A DNA stretch of 64,000 nt from an uncultured Lachnospiraceae bacterium (GCA_945868435.1 CAMBLG010000007.1:36774-100773), one strand, 5' to 3'; numbered from the stretch's first letter, positions 34,123-43,836 are shown. Notes: generated by a model not told the origin, from the letters alone. Numbers and translations are program-made.

Positions 34123-35649
34123 ATGAAAAGCGACAGCGTATACATTGCAATCGATCTGAAATCCTTCTATGCCTCTGTGGAGTGCATGAAGCGGGAGCTT
34201 GATCCGCTTACCACCAACCTTGTGGTGGCGGACAGAAGCCGTACCGAGAAGACCATCTGCCTCGCGGTATCTCCGTCTTTGAAGGCATACGGCATACCCG
34301 GAAGGGCACGCCTTTTCGAAGTGGAAGAGCGGGTAAAACAGGTCAATGAGGAGCGGAGGAAAAAGGCGCCGGACGGGAGGCTTGTCGGGGAATCCTCCGA
34401 TGCGCGGGAACTGGCGGAAAATCCTGCGCTGGCGCTATCCTATGTGGCAGCGCCGCCGCGGATGGCACTGTATCTTAAGTACAGTACAAAGATATTTGAC
34501 GTGTATCTCAAATATATTGCGCCGGAGGACATCCATGTGTACTCTATTGATGAGGTGCTCATGGATGTGAGCAGTTATCTGAAGGTGTATCGGCTTACGC
34601 CGAGGGAACTGGCTTCCAAGATGGTGAAGGACGTACTGGAAACCACGGGAATCACTGCGGCGGCGGGCATCGGCACCAACCTGTACCTGTGCAAGGTCGC
34701 CATGGATATCGTGGCAAAGCATGTGGAGCCGGACGAAAATGGGGTGCGCATCGCAGAACTGGATGAGCAGTCCTACCGCCGGATTCTCTGGGGACATCGG
34801 CCCCTGACGGATTTTTGGCGTGTGGGACGGGGATACGCCAGAAAGCTGGAGGCCAACGGCATGTATACCATGGGGGATGTGGCGAGGTGCTCGTTGGGCG
34901 GGGAGAACGATTATCACAATGAGGAGCTTTTGTATCGGTTATTCGGTGTCAATGCGGAACTTCTCATTGATCATGCCTGGGGATATGAACCCTGCACGAT
35001 GGCAGATATCAAAGCCTATAAGCCCGAATCCAACAGTATTGGTTCCGGTCAGGTATTGCAGTGTCCCTATGAATTCGAAAAGGCGCGGATTATCGTGCGG
35101 GAGATGACGGAGCTTCTGGTGCTGGATTTGGTGGACAAGGGGCTTGTGACGGACCAGATGGTGCTGACGGTGGGCTACGATATCGAAAATCTTAAGGACC
35201 CGGATCGGGCAAGGCAGTATCATGGAGAGGTGACGATAGATCATTACGGGCGCAAGGTGCCAAAGCATACCCACGGAACAGTGAATCTGAAACGGCCAAC
35301 TTCCTCCACCAGAGAGATTGTAGATGCGGTGCTGGCTTTTTATGATGAAGCGGTCAATCCGAAGCTTCTGGTGCGGCGGGTGAATATCTGTGCCAACCGA
35401 GTCATTCCCGAGGGGGAGGCCATGGAGGAAGAATGCTATGAGCAGCTTTCGCTTTTTACAAATTATGGAGAGCGGGAGGCGAAAGAGCAGGAAGAACAAA
35501 AGGCCAGGGAGCGGGAACGGCGGCTGCAGGAAGCCATGCTTTCCGTGAAAAAGCGTTACGGGAAGAACGCTATGCTCAAGGGAACCAATCTGCAGGAGGG
35601 AGCCATGACAAAGGAGCGCAACAATCAAATCGGAGGACACAAGGCGTAG
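34123..35649 (+). CDS. Y-family DNA polymerase (UmuC/UvrX-like translesion polymerase)
   Basis: 508 residues. Catalytic carboxylates: AIDLKSFYASVE at the N-terminus and YSIDEVLMDVS near 143-153 (SIDE plus Asp). The thumb and little-finger regions follow, and the C-terminus adds a charged Glu/Arg/Lys-rich helix beyond the little finger. The extra text between motifs (VADRSRTEKTICLAVSPSLK) is that of the Firmicutes UvrX group, not DinB/Pol IV. Such genes usually sit next to a YolD-like gene, as here, and take part in damage-induced mutagenesis. No LexA box matching the Bacillus consensus is seen upstream. The ATG at 34123 follows AAGGAGG; the ATG at 34105 does not. Confidence 0.9.
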   Translation: MKSDSVYIAIDLKSFYASVECMKRELDPLTTNLVVADRSRTEKTICLAVSPSLKAYGIPGRARLFEVEERVKQVNEERRKKAPDGRLVGESSDARELAENPALALSYVAAPPRMALYLKYSTKIFDVYLKYIAPEDIHVYSIDEVLMDVSSYLKVYRLTPRELASKMVKDVLETTGITAAAGIGTNLYLCKVAMDIVAKHVEPDENGVRIAELDEQSYRRILWGHRPLTDFWRVGRGYARKLEANGMYTMGDVARCSLGGENDYHNEELLYRLFGVNAELLIDHAWGYEPCTMADIKAYKPESNSIGSGQVLQCPYEFEKARIIVREMTELLVLDLVDKGLVTDQMVLTVGYDIENLKDPDRARQYHGEVTIDHYGRKVPKHTHGTVNLKRPTSSTREIVDAVLAFYDEAVNPKLLVRRVNICANRVIPEGEAMEEECYEQLSLFTNYGEREAKEQEEQKARERERRLQEAMLSVKKRYGKNAMLKGTNLQEGAMTKERNNQIGGHKA

Positions 35650-35683
35650 GAACCGTGTAGGCAAATGGAAGGGCTGTTTTTAG

Positions 35684-35731
35684 AAAAATACAACTTGGCA
35701 AAACAAGCATACAAGTCGTATGCTTGTTTTG
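35684..35731 (+). promoter_or_regulatory. AraR-type operator overlapping a promoter, copy 1
   Basis: -35 TTGGCA (35695), 18-base spacer, -10 TATGCT (35719). The spacer and -10 lie within the near-palindrome GCATACAAGTCGTATGC. 43 of 48 bases match the element before the ribulokinase gene, so both should bind the same repressor. Confidence 0.75.
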
Positions 35732-35755
35732 ATTTGGAGGTCATAAGGGTAGTAT

Positions 35756-36040
35756 ATGCAATCAAAGGGGAATGAAAAGGAAGAAGGCATGGGTTTTTCC
35801 AATGGTCTGAGCAACAAATTTGAGGATGTGTCGCGGTATGCGGATATTATCGGGCGTGAACATCCGGTTTCGAAGCGGCATCCGCAGATGTCAAGGGAAG
35901 ACCGTGCAGCACAGTTTTCCCCATTTGTGGCACTGACCGGGCATGAGGCTGCCATTACCGAGACTGTGCGTCGGGCGCAGGAACGTGTGGAGCATGAGAT
36001 TGAGAAGGAATTGGAGGAGTTTGAACGTGAGAATGAATAA
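35756..36040 (+). CDS. YolD-like small protein
   Basis: 94 residues. Contains the family motif DRAAQFSPFVALTGHEAAI (residues 51-70) and a charged C-terminal helix. YolD-like proteins are the usual partners of UvrX-type Y-family polymerases, and the polymerase gene ends 106 bases upstream. Here, however, an arabinose-type promoter/operator lies between the two, and this gene overlaps the next one, a GH27 glycosidase, by 14 bases. It may thus be transcribed with sugar genes. An internal ATG at 35789 also has a good ribosome site (AAGGAAGAAGG), so a start there is possible. Confidence 0.75.
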   Translation: MQSKGNEKEEGMGFSNGLSNKFEDVSRYADIIGREHPVSKRHPQMSREDRAAQFSPFVALTGHEAAITETVRRAQERVEHEIEKELEEFERENE

Positions 36041-37352
36041 GGCACCCATGGGGTGGAACAGCTACGATTATTATGATACCAATGTCAATGAGGCGCAGGT
36101 CAAGGCCAATGCGGACTATATGGCAAAGCATCTGCTGCCTTATGGATGGGAATACATTGTGGTGGACATCGAGTGGTATGCCTGGCATACCGGAAGCCAG
36201 AGGGATAAGTACCAGTACATTCCCTTTGGAAAGGTCGAGATGGATGACTACGGACGGTTGTTTCCGTGTCCGGAGAAATTTCCTTCCTCCGCAAATGGTG
36301 CAGGATTCCGGCCTTTGGCAGATTATGTGCATGCCAAGGGATTGAAATTCGGTATCCACATTATGCGTGGAATCCCGAGGGAGGCGGCACACCGTCATCT
36401 TCCCATCATGCCGGAGGCGGGCACGGAGGAGGTCCTCTACAATGCGTGTGATGTGGCAGATCCGTCGTCCATCTGCAAGTGGAACCCGGATATGTACGGT
36501 GTCCGTGCAGGAGTTCCGGGGGCACAGGAGTACTACGATTCCGTTATCCGTCTTTACGCAGAGTGGGGTGTGGATTTCATCAAATGTGATGATATCTGCA
36601 ATACCAATATGTATGTGGATAATCCGTATTCGGCGGCCCACGAGATAGAGATGCTGCACCGCGCCATTGAGAAGTGTGGCAGAGATATTGTGCTCAGTCT
36701 GTCTCCGGGACCGGCTTTGATTGAAAAGGCATGGCATTATGAAAAGAACGCTAATATGTGGCGGATAACCGATGATTTCTGGGATGAGTGGGAGCTGCTT
36801 CGCCAGATGTTCTGGCGCTGTGAATTGTGGCAGAATCATGTGACACCCGGAAATTATCCGGACTGTGATATGCTTCCGATTGGAACGCTGGGACAGGGAT
36901 TTGGCAACGGACCGTGGCAGACGCGTTTCACCAGGGCGGAACAGCGCACTATGATGACCCTGTGGTGCATCTTCGGATCGCCGCTTATGATCGGTGCGGA
37001 GCTTACGCTTTTGGATGACTGGACACTTTCCCTTTTGCAGAACAAAGAGGTATTAAAGCTTCTGGAGAATGATTACATAGGCCGTCAGGTGGAACGGGAT
37101 GACGCGCATGCAATCTGGAGCTGTGCGAACGATAAGACAGGAGAGCGGTTTGTGGCGCTTTTTAACCTGAGCGACCAGACAGAGGAGCTTCAGGTGGATC
37201 TCGCGCAGGTGGAACAGTTCCTGTCTGACCCGAAGGCTGTGGACACGGCAACCGAGCTGTGGAGCGGGGAGAAAGCCACAGTAGAATCAAATGTTCTTTC
37301 GGTGTCTGTGGAGTCCCATGATGCGAAGCTTTTTGCCTTGAAAAACAAGTGA
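36027..37352 (+). CDS. GH27 family glycoside hydrolase (alpha-galactosidase / beta-L-arabinopyranosidase type)
   Basis: 441 residues, no signal peptide, so cytosolic. Begins with the GH27 signature APMGWNSYDYYDTNVNE. The nucleophile Asp is in VDFIKCDDICN near 188, and the acid/base region is RITDDFWDEWE near 250. A beta-sandwich domain ends the protein. Alpha-galactosidases usually have a DDCW motif in strand 2; here it reads VVDIEWYAW, so the sugar specificity may differ. Position under an AraR-type operator favours an arabinose-containing substrate (inference). GGAGG is nine bases before the GTG at 36027; an ATG two codons later (36033) is the alternative. Confidence 0.85.
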   Translation: MRMNKAPMGWNSYDYYDTNVNEAQVKANADYMAKHLLPYGWEYIVVDIEWYAWHTGSQRDKYQYIPFGKVEMDDYGRLFPCPEKFPSSANGAGFRPLADYVHAKGLKFGIHIMRGIPREAAHRHLPIMPEAGTEEVLYNACDVADPSSICKWNPDMYGVRAGVPGAQEYYDSVIRLYAEWGVDFIKCDDICNTNMYVDNPYSAAHEIEMLHRAIEKCGRDIVLSLSPGPALIEKAWHYEKNANMWRITDDFWDEWELLRQMFWRCELWQNHVTPGNYPDCDMLPIGTLGQGFGNGPWQTRFTRAEQRTMMTLWCIFGSPLMIGAELTLLDDWTLSLLQNKEVLKLLENDYIGRQVERDDAHAIWSCANDKTGERFVALFNLSDQTEELQVDLAQVEQFLSDPKAVDTATELWSGEKATVESNVLSVSVESHDAKLFALKNK

Positions 37353-37403
37353 TAAAAACGAATGAAAAATGGTTGATTAAAATGACTGGTCATTGAGGAT
37401 ATG

Positions 37404-37443
37404 AAAACGGACAGACTCATCAAAGGATGGGGCTGTCCGTTTT
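37404..37443 (+). terminator. Intrinsic terminator of the yolD-GH27 operon
   Basis: AAAACGGACAG and CTGTCCGTTTT form a perfect 11-bp stem ending in the T run. Confidence 0.85.
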
Positions 37444-37454
37444 CGTATAATCAG

Positions 37455-37502
37455 AAAAAATACAACTTGTCATAACGAGCATACAAGTTGTATGCTTGTA
37501 TC
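37455..37502 (+). promoter_or_regulatory. AraR-type operator overlapping a promoter, copy 2
   Basis: -35 TTGTCA (37467), 18-base spacer, -10 TATGCT (37491), with the near-perfect palindrome GCATACAAGTTGTATGC inside. It lies 75 bases before the kinase start and drives the three-gene arabinose operon. Confidence 0.8.
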
Positions 37503-37576
37503 ATAGCAGAGGAACTATTTTTGCGATTTTTCTAAAGTAGTTTACAAAAATATAAAATATTTATGGAGGGTGAGAC

Positions 37577-39178
37577 ATGAGTGACGCAAAACAGTTGATT
37601 TCAGACGGCAAGGCGGTGCTTGGAATTGAGTTTGGTTCCACCAGAATCAAGGCAGTGCTGATTGATGAGAAGCACATGCCGATCGCATCCGGCGCACACG
37701 ACTGGGAAAACCGTCTGGAGGACGGAATCTGGACTTACAGTCTGGAGGACATCTGGTCCGGTGTGCAGGACTGCTACCGCAAGATGACGGAGGATGTGGC
37801 AGACAAGTACGGTGTGGAAGTGACAAAGCTTGCAGCGATTGGTTTTTCCGGCATGATGCACGGCTACATGGCGTTCGATGAGAAGGGAGAACTGCTTGTA
37901 CCGTTCCGCACCTGGAGAAATACGATCACTGCGGATGCGGCTGCTGAACTGAGTGAGGTGCTGCACTTCAACATTCCACAGCGCTGGAGCATCGCACATC
38001 TGTATCAGGCAATTTTAAACGATGAGGAGCATGTGGATAAGATTACATATTTTACCACGCTTGCCGGCTATATCCACTGGAAGCTGACGGGCGAAAAGGT
38101 GCTCGGTATCGGTGAGGCATCCGGAATGTTCCCAATCGATTCCAAGATCCGCGATTACAATCAGACCATGCTGGCACAGTTTGAGGCATTGCCGAAGGTG
38201 CAGAAATATCCCTGGAAGCTGTCCGAGATTCTGCCAAAGGTTCTGGTAGCCGGAGAGAAGGCCGGTACATTGACCGCAGAGGGTGCAAAGCTTCTGGATA
38301 CAACTGGTAAGCTGGAAGAGGGAATTCCTCTGGCACCGCCGGAGGGCGATGCGGGAACCGGTATGTGTGCCACCAATTCCGTGGCGGTCCGGACCGGTAA
38401 CGTTTCAGCCGGAACTTCTGTGTTTGCCATGGTTGTTCTGGAAGAGGAACTCAAGAATGTGCATGAAGAACTGGACATGGTGACAACGCCAATCGGTGAT
38501 GCGGTTGCCATGGTACACTGCAACAACTGTACCTCCGACCTGAATGCGTGGGTTGGATTGTTTAAGGAATTTTCAGACATGTTCGGCATGAATCTGGACA
38601 TGAATGATATCTATGGAAAGCTCTACAACAATGCCATGACGGGAGATAAGGATTGTGGCGGTCTTGTGGCATTCAATACCTTTTCCGGCGAACCGGTCAT
38701 CGGGCTGAACGAGGGACGCCCGCTGTTCGTAAGAAAGCCGGATGCCAGGATGAATCTTGCCAACTTTATGCGCACACACCTGTATGCATCACTTGCTACC
38801 TTAAAGATCGGTTGTGACATTCTGTTCAAAGAGGAGCATGTGAAGGTGGATACGCTGTACGGTCACGGTGGTCTGTTTAAGACCAAGGGTGTGGGTCAGA
38901 GCGTGCTTGCCGCAGCCATGGATGCGCCGGTTGCAGTTATGGAGACTGCCGGAGAAGGTGGCCCATGGGGAATGGCAATTCTCGCTGCCTTCATGGCCAA
39001 CAAGGAGGAGAATGAGTCGCTGGATGCATATCTGAACAGGAAGGTATTTGCTGGTCAGCAGGGCACGGTGATGCAGCCGGATGCAGAGGATGTGAAGGGC
39101 TTTGATGCGTATATTGAGAGCTACAAAGCTGCAATTGCGGCGGAAAAAGCGTCTGTTACAGCGCTTCCGCTGAACTGA
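37577..39178 (+). CDS. araB: FGGY-family carbohydrate kinase, probable L-ribulokinase
   Basis: 533 residues. Two-domain sugar kinase: phosphate-1 motif [12 protein letters not shown] (16-27), substrate region [10 protein letters not shown], then [14 protein letters not shown] and [13 protein letters not shown] in the ATPase half. First gene of an operon with araA and araD, so the substrate is almost certainly L-ribulose. The sequence does not look like the classic Bacillus or Escherichia AraB and may correspond to the non-orthologous clostridial ribulokinase (AraK); I keep araB for the role. GGAGGG precedes the ATG. Confidence 0.85.
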   Translation: MSDAKQLISDGKAVLGIEFGSTRIKAVLIDEKHMPIASGAHDWENRLEDGIWTYSLEDIWSGVQDCYRKMTEDVADKYGVEVTKLAAIGFSGMMHGYMAFDEKGELLVPFRTWRNTITADAAAELSEVLHFNIPQRWSIAHLYQAILNDEEHVDKITYFTTLAGYIHWKLTGEKVLGIGEASGMFPIDSKIRDYNQTMLAQFEALPKVQKYPWKLSEILPKVLVAGEKAGTLTAEGAKLLDTTGKLEEGIPLAPPEGDAGTGMCATNSVAVRTGNVSAGTSVFAMVVLEEELKNVHEELDMVTTPIGDAVAMVHCNNCTSDLNAWVGLFKEFSDMFGMNLDMNDIYGKLYNNAMTGDKDCGGLVAFNTFSGEPVIGLNEGRPLFVRKPDARMNLANFMRTHLYASLATLKIGCDILFKEEHVKVDTLYGHGGLFKTKGVGQSVLAAAMDAPVAVMETAGEGGPWGMAILAAFMANKEENESLDAYLNRKVFAGQQGTVMQPDAEDVKGFDAYIESYKAAIAAEKASVTALPLN

Positions 39179-39237
39179 AAACAAGATAGACAACAAATTG
39201 AACAAGTATATAAAATAAGATAATGGAGGATATTACT

Positions 39238-40734
39238 ATGCTCACAACAAGACATTACAAATTCTGGTTCTGTACCGGTTCTCAGGATCTTTACGGAGAT
39301 GAGTGTCTGCGCAATGTGGCAGAGCATTCCAAGGAAATCGTAGCGAAATTAAACGCTTCCGGAAAGCTTCCGTTTGAAATTGTCTGGAAACCAACGCTGA
39401 TCACCAATGAACTGATCCGCAAGACCTTCAATGAGGCCAATATTGACGAGGAGTGCGCAGGTGTCATCGTGTGGTGTCACACCTTCTCCCCGGCGAAGTC
39501 ATGGATCCTTGGACTGAAAGAATTAAGAAAGCCTCTGCTTCACTTACATACACAGTACAATGAGGAGATTCCGTATGACACCATCGACATGGATTTCATG
39601 AACGAGAATCAGGCTGCTCACGGAGATCGTGAGTGGGGTCACATCGTATCCCGCATGGGCATTGAGCGCAAGGTTGTGGCAGGTCACTGGTCTGACCCGG
39701 TTGTACAGGAGAAGATCGCCTCATGGCAGCGTGTGGCAATCGGTGTGGTTGAGAGCAGCCATATCCGCGTGATGCGTGTGGCAGACAACATGAGAAACGT
39801 TGCTGTTACCGAGGGCGATAAGGTAGAGGCTCAGATCAAGTTTGGCTGGGAGGTTGACACCTATCCGGTAAACGAGATCGCAGACTGCGTGGATTCCGTA
39901 TCCCAGTCCGATACCAACGCATTGGTAGATGAGTATTATGACAAGTATGATATCCTGCTGGAGGGCAGAGATCCGGAGGAGTTCAAGCGCCATGTGGCTG
40001 TGCAGGCACAGATTGAGATCGGCTTTGAGCGTTTCCTGGAGGAGAAGAACTATCAGGCAATCGTAACACACTTTGGAGATCTCGGTTCCTTAAAGCAGCT
40101 TCCGGGACTGGCAATCCAGAGACTGGAACAGAAGGGTTACGGCTTTGGTGCAGAGGGTGACTGGAAGGTTGCCGCTATGGTTCGTCTCATGAAGGTTATG
40201 ACCGCAGGTATGGAGAATGCCAAGGGAACTTCCATGTTAGAGGATTACACCTACAATCTGGTAAAGGGCAAGGAAGGAATTCTTCAGGCACACATGCTGG
40301 AAATCTGCCCATCCATTGCAGATGGTCCGATCAGCATCAAGTGTCAGCCGCTTTCCATGGGAGATCGTGAGGATCCGACAAGACTTGTATTCACCTCCAA
40401 GGAAGGACACGGAATTGCCACTTCTCTGATCGATCTGGGTAACCGCTTCCGTCTCATCATCAATGATGTAGATTGCAAGAAGTGTGAGAAGCCGATGCCG
40501 AAGCTTCCGGTGGCAACCAACTTCTGGACTCCACAGCCGGATCTGTACACAGGTGCAGAGGCATGGATCCTTGCCGGTGGCGCACACCATACCGCATTTA
40601 CCTATGACCTGACTGCAGAGCAGATGGGAGACTGGGCAGCCATGATGGGCATTGAGGCTGTATTCATTGATAAGGATACCAAGATCCGCGATTTCAAGAA
40701 GGATCTGATGCTGGGAGAAATCTTCTACAAGTAA
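39238..40734 (+). CDS. araA: L-arabinose isomerase
   Basis: 498 residues. Converts L-arabinose to L-ribulose with a divalent metal. The opening YKFWFCTGSQDLYGDE is diagnostic. Metal and catalytic acids appear in AEGDWKVAAMVRLMK and SMLEDYTYNL, with histidines in AHMLEICPS and GGAHHTAF. The ATG at 39238 has GGAGG eight bases before it; the ATG at 39223 lacks a site. Middle gene of the operon, 59 bases after the kinase. Confidence 0.97.
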   Translation: MLTTRHYKFWFCTGSQDLYGDECLRNVAEHSKEIVAKLNASGKLPFEIVWKPTLITNELIRKTFNEANIDEECAGVIVWCHTFSPAKSWILGLKELRKPLLHLHTQYNEEIPYDTIDMDFMNENQAAHGDREWGHIVSRMGIERKVVAGHWSDPVVQEKIASWQRVAIGVVESSHIRVMRVADNMRNVAVTEGDKVEAQIKFGWEVDTYPVNEIADCVDSVSQSDTNALVDEYYDKYDILLEGRDPEEFKRHVAVQAQIEIGFERFLEEKNYQAIVTHFGDLGSLKQLPGLAIQRLEQKGYGFGAEGDWKVAAMVRLMKVMTAGMENAKGTSMLEDYTYNLVKGKEGILQAHMLEICPSIADGPISIKCQPLSMGDREDPTRLVFTSKEGHGIATSLIDLGNRFRLIINDVDCKKCEKPMPKLPVATNFWTPQPDLYTGAEAWILAGGAHHTAFTYDLTAEQMGDWAAMMGIEAVFIDKDTKIRDFKKDLMLGEIFYK

Positions 40735-40802
40735 TATTTAATTACAATTTAACTTTTTGAAAAATAAAAAGCTGCAAAGTAAGCGGCATAAGGAGAAAAG
40801 GA

Positions 40803-41498
40803 ATGTTAGAAAAATTAAAGAAGGAAGTCTATGAAGCGAATATGGAGCTTCCAAAGAGAGGACTCATTACCTATACCTGGGGCAACGTCAGCGGAATTGA
40901 CCGTGAGACCGGATATTTTGTCATTAAACCCAGTGGTGTGGATTATGACGAACTGACCCCGGAGGATATGGTGGTCATGGATCTGGAGGGCAATAAGATC
41001 GAGGGGCGTTACAAGCCGTCCTCTGACACAGCTACCCATCTGGAGTTGTACAAGAAATATCCGGATATCGGCGGAATCGTTCATACCCATTCGCCGGAAG
41101 CTGTGGCCTGGGCACAGGCGGGCAGAGATATTCCTCTGTACGGAACCACACATGCGGACTATTTCCTCGGACCGATTCCATGTGCCAGAAATCTGACTCA
41201 GGAAGAGATTGACGAGGCTTACGAGAAGAACACCGGGGTGGTCATCATTGAGACCTTCGAGACAAGAGGCATCAACCCGGTTTACACGCCGGCAGTACTC
41301 TGCAAGAACCATGGCCCCTTTACCTGGGGAAAGGATGCGGCAGAGGCGGTGCACAATGCGGTTGTCCTGGAAGAGGTGGCCAAGATGGCGCGCAATACGG
41401 AGGCAATCAACCCGAATGTGCAGCCGGCACCGGACAGCATCAAGAATAAGCATTTTTACCGGAAACATGGTGCCAATGCTTATTACGGACAAAATTAA
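40803..41498 (+). CDS. araD: L-ribulose-5-phosphate 4-epimerase
   Basis: 231 residues. Class II aldolase fold. Zinc-binding histidines lie in [16 protein letters not shown] and YGTTHADYF, with a third near the C-terminal [10 protein letters not shown]. The entry residues [17 protein letters not shown] are typical. Yields D-xylulose 5-phosphate for the pentose phosphate or phosphoketolase route. Last gene of the arabinose operon with an AAGGAG site, followed by a strong terminator. Confidence 0.96.
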   Translation: MLEKLKKEVYEANMELPKRGLITYTWGNVSGIDRETGYFVIKPSGVDYDELTPEDMVVMDLEGNKIEGRYKPSSDTATHLELYKKYPDIGGIVHTHSPEAVAWAQAGRDIPLYGTTHADYFLGPIPCARNLTQEEIDEAYEKNTGVVIIETFETRGINPVYTPAVLCKNHGPFTWGKDAAEAVHNAVVLEEVAKMARNTEAINPNVQPAPDSIKNKHFYRKHGANAYYGQN

Positions 41499-41525
41499 AT
41501 CATAATATTATTTTAACACAAAGGG

Positions 41526-41563
41526 AAAGCCATCGGATGCTGCGGACATTCGATGGCTTTTTT
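41526..41563 (+). terminator. Intrinsic terminator of the arabinose operon
   Basis: AAAGCCATCG and CGATGGCTTT form a 10-bp stem followed by TTT. Confidence 0.88.
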
Positions 41564-41605
41564 GGAAAAGGCTGGGTAAAAATTGTGTAAATACAAGTAA
41601 AACCA

Positions 41606-41635
41606 TTGTAAAAATTCTAAAAAGTGTTTTATAAT
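41606..41635 (+). promoter_or_regulatory. Promoter of the Na/Pi cotransporter gene
   Basis: -35 TTGTAA, 18-base spacer, -10 TATAAT, 61 bases before the start codon. Confidence 0.6.
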
Positions 41636-41696
41636 ATTTCGTGATGCAGTAATTTTAAGAAATCATGTGAATGAGAAATACGGGAGATAAATAAGT

Positions 41697-43595
41697 ATGA
41701 ACGGATTTACCATTATCCTGTCACTCTTAAGCGGAGTGGCGCTGTTTTTGTTCGGAATGTCCCTGATGGGAGACGGACTCAAGAAGGTGGCCGGCAACAA
41801 GCTGGAACTGATTCTCTATAAGCTGACCAATACTCCGCTGAAGGGTGTGTTACTCGGAACGGCTGTGACGGCAATCATCCAGTCCTCCTCCGCGACAACG
41901 GTTATGGTCGTGGGATTTGTGAATTCCGGTATGATGAAGGTTGCTCAGGCCATTGGAATTATCATGGGAGCCAATATCGGTACCAGCGTGACCGGCTGGG
42001 TGCTCTGTCTGTCCTATATTGACGGTTCCAGTGGAATCGCACAGATTTTGTCCACCGCTACGATTTCGGCAATCGTGGCGATTATCGGTATTATCTTCAA
42101 GATGTTTATTAAGAAGACATCCTACAAAAATGTAGGTGATATCATGCTTGGATTTTCCATCCTGATGGTAGGAATGCAGACCATGAGTGGCGCGGTATCT
42201 CCGCTTAAGGAAAACGAGAAGTTTGTCAGTCTTCTCACACGCTTTGAGAATCCGATTCTCGGTATCATTGTAGGTATTCTCTTTACAGCTGTGCTGCAGA
42301 GCGCTTCTGCCTCTGTGGGTATATTACAGGCATTGTCTGTGACCGGCTGTATCTCTTTTGCCACAGCGCTTCCCATCACCATGGGTATCGGTGTCGGCGC
42401 GGCATGTCCGGTGCTTCTTTCTTCTATCGGGACTAACAAGAACGGAAAGCGTACGGCTCTTATCTACCTGATCAACGATTTGTTCGGTATGCTGTTCTGG
42501 TCCATCGCATTTTACACAGTCAATGCATTTGTTCATTTTGAATTTCTGGATTACGTCATGAGTCCTGTGACTATCGCACTGATGAACACGGTATTCCGTA
42601 TGGCGACGATCCTGCTTTTGATCCCATTCATCAGGGCAATCGAGAAACTGGTATTCCGTCTGATCAAGGATACACCGGAGGATATGGCGGAGCAGGCAGA
42701 CTTCGATCTTCTGGAGGAGCGTTTCCTCGTATATCCGGCGCTTGCCATCAATCAGAGCCATACCGCCATGAACGGCATGGCGAAAAAGGCGCGCAAGAAC
42801 ATTTACCGCTCTCTGTCCCTACTGGCGGAGTATTCGGATGACAGGTACAATAAAGTGCAGGAGAAGGAGAACCTCATTGACAAGTATGAGGACAGGCTGG
42901 GCACCTATCTCATGCAGCTCACCGGACATGAGATGTCCCTGCCCCAGACCAAGCAGGTTTCCAAGTTCTTACATACCATCAGTGATTTTGAGCGTCTGGG
43001 CGATCACGCGGTCAACATTGCGGGAGTGGCACAGGAACTGCATGAAAAAAGCATTCGGTTTTCGGATTCAGCACAGTACGAAATCTGCGTTCTGGAGAAT
43101 GCAATCCGTGAAATTGTGGAGGTGACAGTAGACGCGTTCTGTGAGGATGACCTTGCGATGGCAGCCAGGGTGGAGCCTTTGCGGGAGCTGATCGGTATTC
43201 TCTGCACGGATTTGAAGAACCATCATGTGAAGCGTTTGCGGGAGGGCAAATGTGAGATTAAACAGGGCTTCTGCTTTAATGATCTGCTCACGAATTTTGA
43301 GCGTATCGCGGCGCACTGTTCCAATGTTGCAGTGGCAATGATTGAGCTGGAGACCGCGGATTTTGATACACATGAATACCTGAGAAGCGTCAGGGAGATG
43401 AAGAATGACCAGTATCTGGACTGCTTTGAGGAGTACGCGAAGAAATATAACATATACATGACGAAGCAGAAGAAGGCACTGCCGATCTTCGATGATGACA
43501 CGGATGAAGACGGTGCTCCCGTTCGACCGGCAAAAGAGAAAAAGCAGGACAAGTCCGGTAAGGAGGCAAAATCTTCCAAAAAGAAAAAGAAATAA
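41697..43595 (+). CDS. Na+/phosphate cotransporter family protein with PhoU-like C-terminus
   Basis: 632 residues. The membrane half (about 1-320) contains the duplicated QSSSAT-type motifs of the NptA/PiT2b family: TAIIQSSSATTVMVVGF near 58-74 and TAVLQSASASVGILQAL near 198-214. The C-terminal half is a PhoU-like helical bundle (KFLHTISDFERLGDHAVNIA near 422), and the protein ends in a Lys-rich tail (KEKKQDKSGKEAKSSKKKKK). Imports inorganic phosphate with sodium; the PhoU part probably regulates flux. Monocistronic; no clear terminator is visible before the next small gene. Confidence 0.93.
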   Translation: MNGFTIILSLLSGVALFLFGMSLMGDGLKKVAGNKLELILYKLTNTPLKGVLLGTAVTAIIQSSSATTVMVVGFVNSGMMKVAQAIGIIMGANIGTSVTGWVLCLSYIDGSSGIAQILSTATISAIVAIIGIIFKMFIKKTSYKNVGDIMLGFSILMVGMQTMSGAVSPLKENEKFVSLLTRFENPILGIIVGILFTAVLQSASASVGILQALSVTGCISFATALPITMGIGVGAACPVLLSSIGTNKNGKRTALIYLINDLFGMLFWSIAFYTVNAFVHFEFLDYVMSPVTIALMNTVFRMATILLLIPFIRAIEKLVFRLIKDTPEDMAEQADFDLLEERFLVYPALAINQSHTAMNGMAKKARKNIYRSLSLLAEYSDDRYNKVQEKENLIDKYEDRLGTYLMQLTGHEMSLPQTKQVSKFLHTISDFERLGDHAVNIAGVAQELHEKSIRFSDSAQYEICVLENAIREIVEVTVDAFCEDDLAMAARVEPLRELIGILCTDLKNHHVKRLREGKCEIKQGFCFNDLLTNFERIAAHCSNVAVAMIELETADFDTHEYLRSVREMKNDQYLDCFEEYAKKYNIYMTKQKKALPIFDDDTDEDGAPVRPAKEKKQDKSGKEAKSSKKKKK

Positions 43596-43702
43596 TGGCG
43601 AAAAGGTCGAATTTGTAATTGAAATTGTAGTTTAGTGTCCAAAATATAACCCATATCCTATGAGATAGTATCTCCAGAACGAAGACGAAAGGAGAACAGA
43701 AC

Positions 43703-43822
43703 ATGAAAGGATATGTAGTTGAGAGCGGATACATGGGTTATATGAACGGACAGTATCTTTTATTTGCGGATGAAAGCGATTATGTAGAGCAGATGCGTGA
43801 GGAGCTGGACAACTTGAGATAA
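43703..43822 (+). CDS. 39-residue microprotein
   Basis: Begins MKGYVVESGYMGYMNGQYLL and ends REELDNLR: aromatic and Gly-rich first half, acidic second half, no membrane segment. AAAGGAG lies eight bases before the ATG, and the reading frame is well bounded. The last codons lie inside a 13-bp hairpin that also covers the stop. I recall similar short Tyr-rich proteins in Lachnospiraceae but cannot name a family. Function unknown. Confidence 0.65.
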   Translation: MKGYVVESGYMGYMNGQYLLFADESDYVEQMREELDNLR

Positions 43823-43833
43823 GTTGTCCGGCT
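43803..43833 (+). terminator. 13-bp hairpin overlapping the microprotein stop codon
   Basis: AGCTGGACAACTT and AAGTTGTCCGGCT pair with one G-T and a 5-base loop. Only a weak T-rich stretch follows, so it may end transcription or stabilise the 3' end of a short mRNA. Confidence 0.5.
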
Positions 43834-43836
43834 TCA

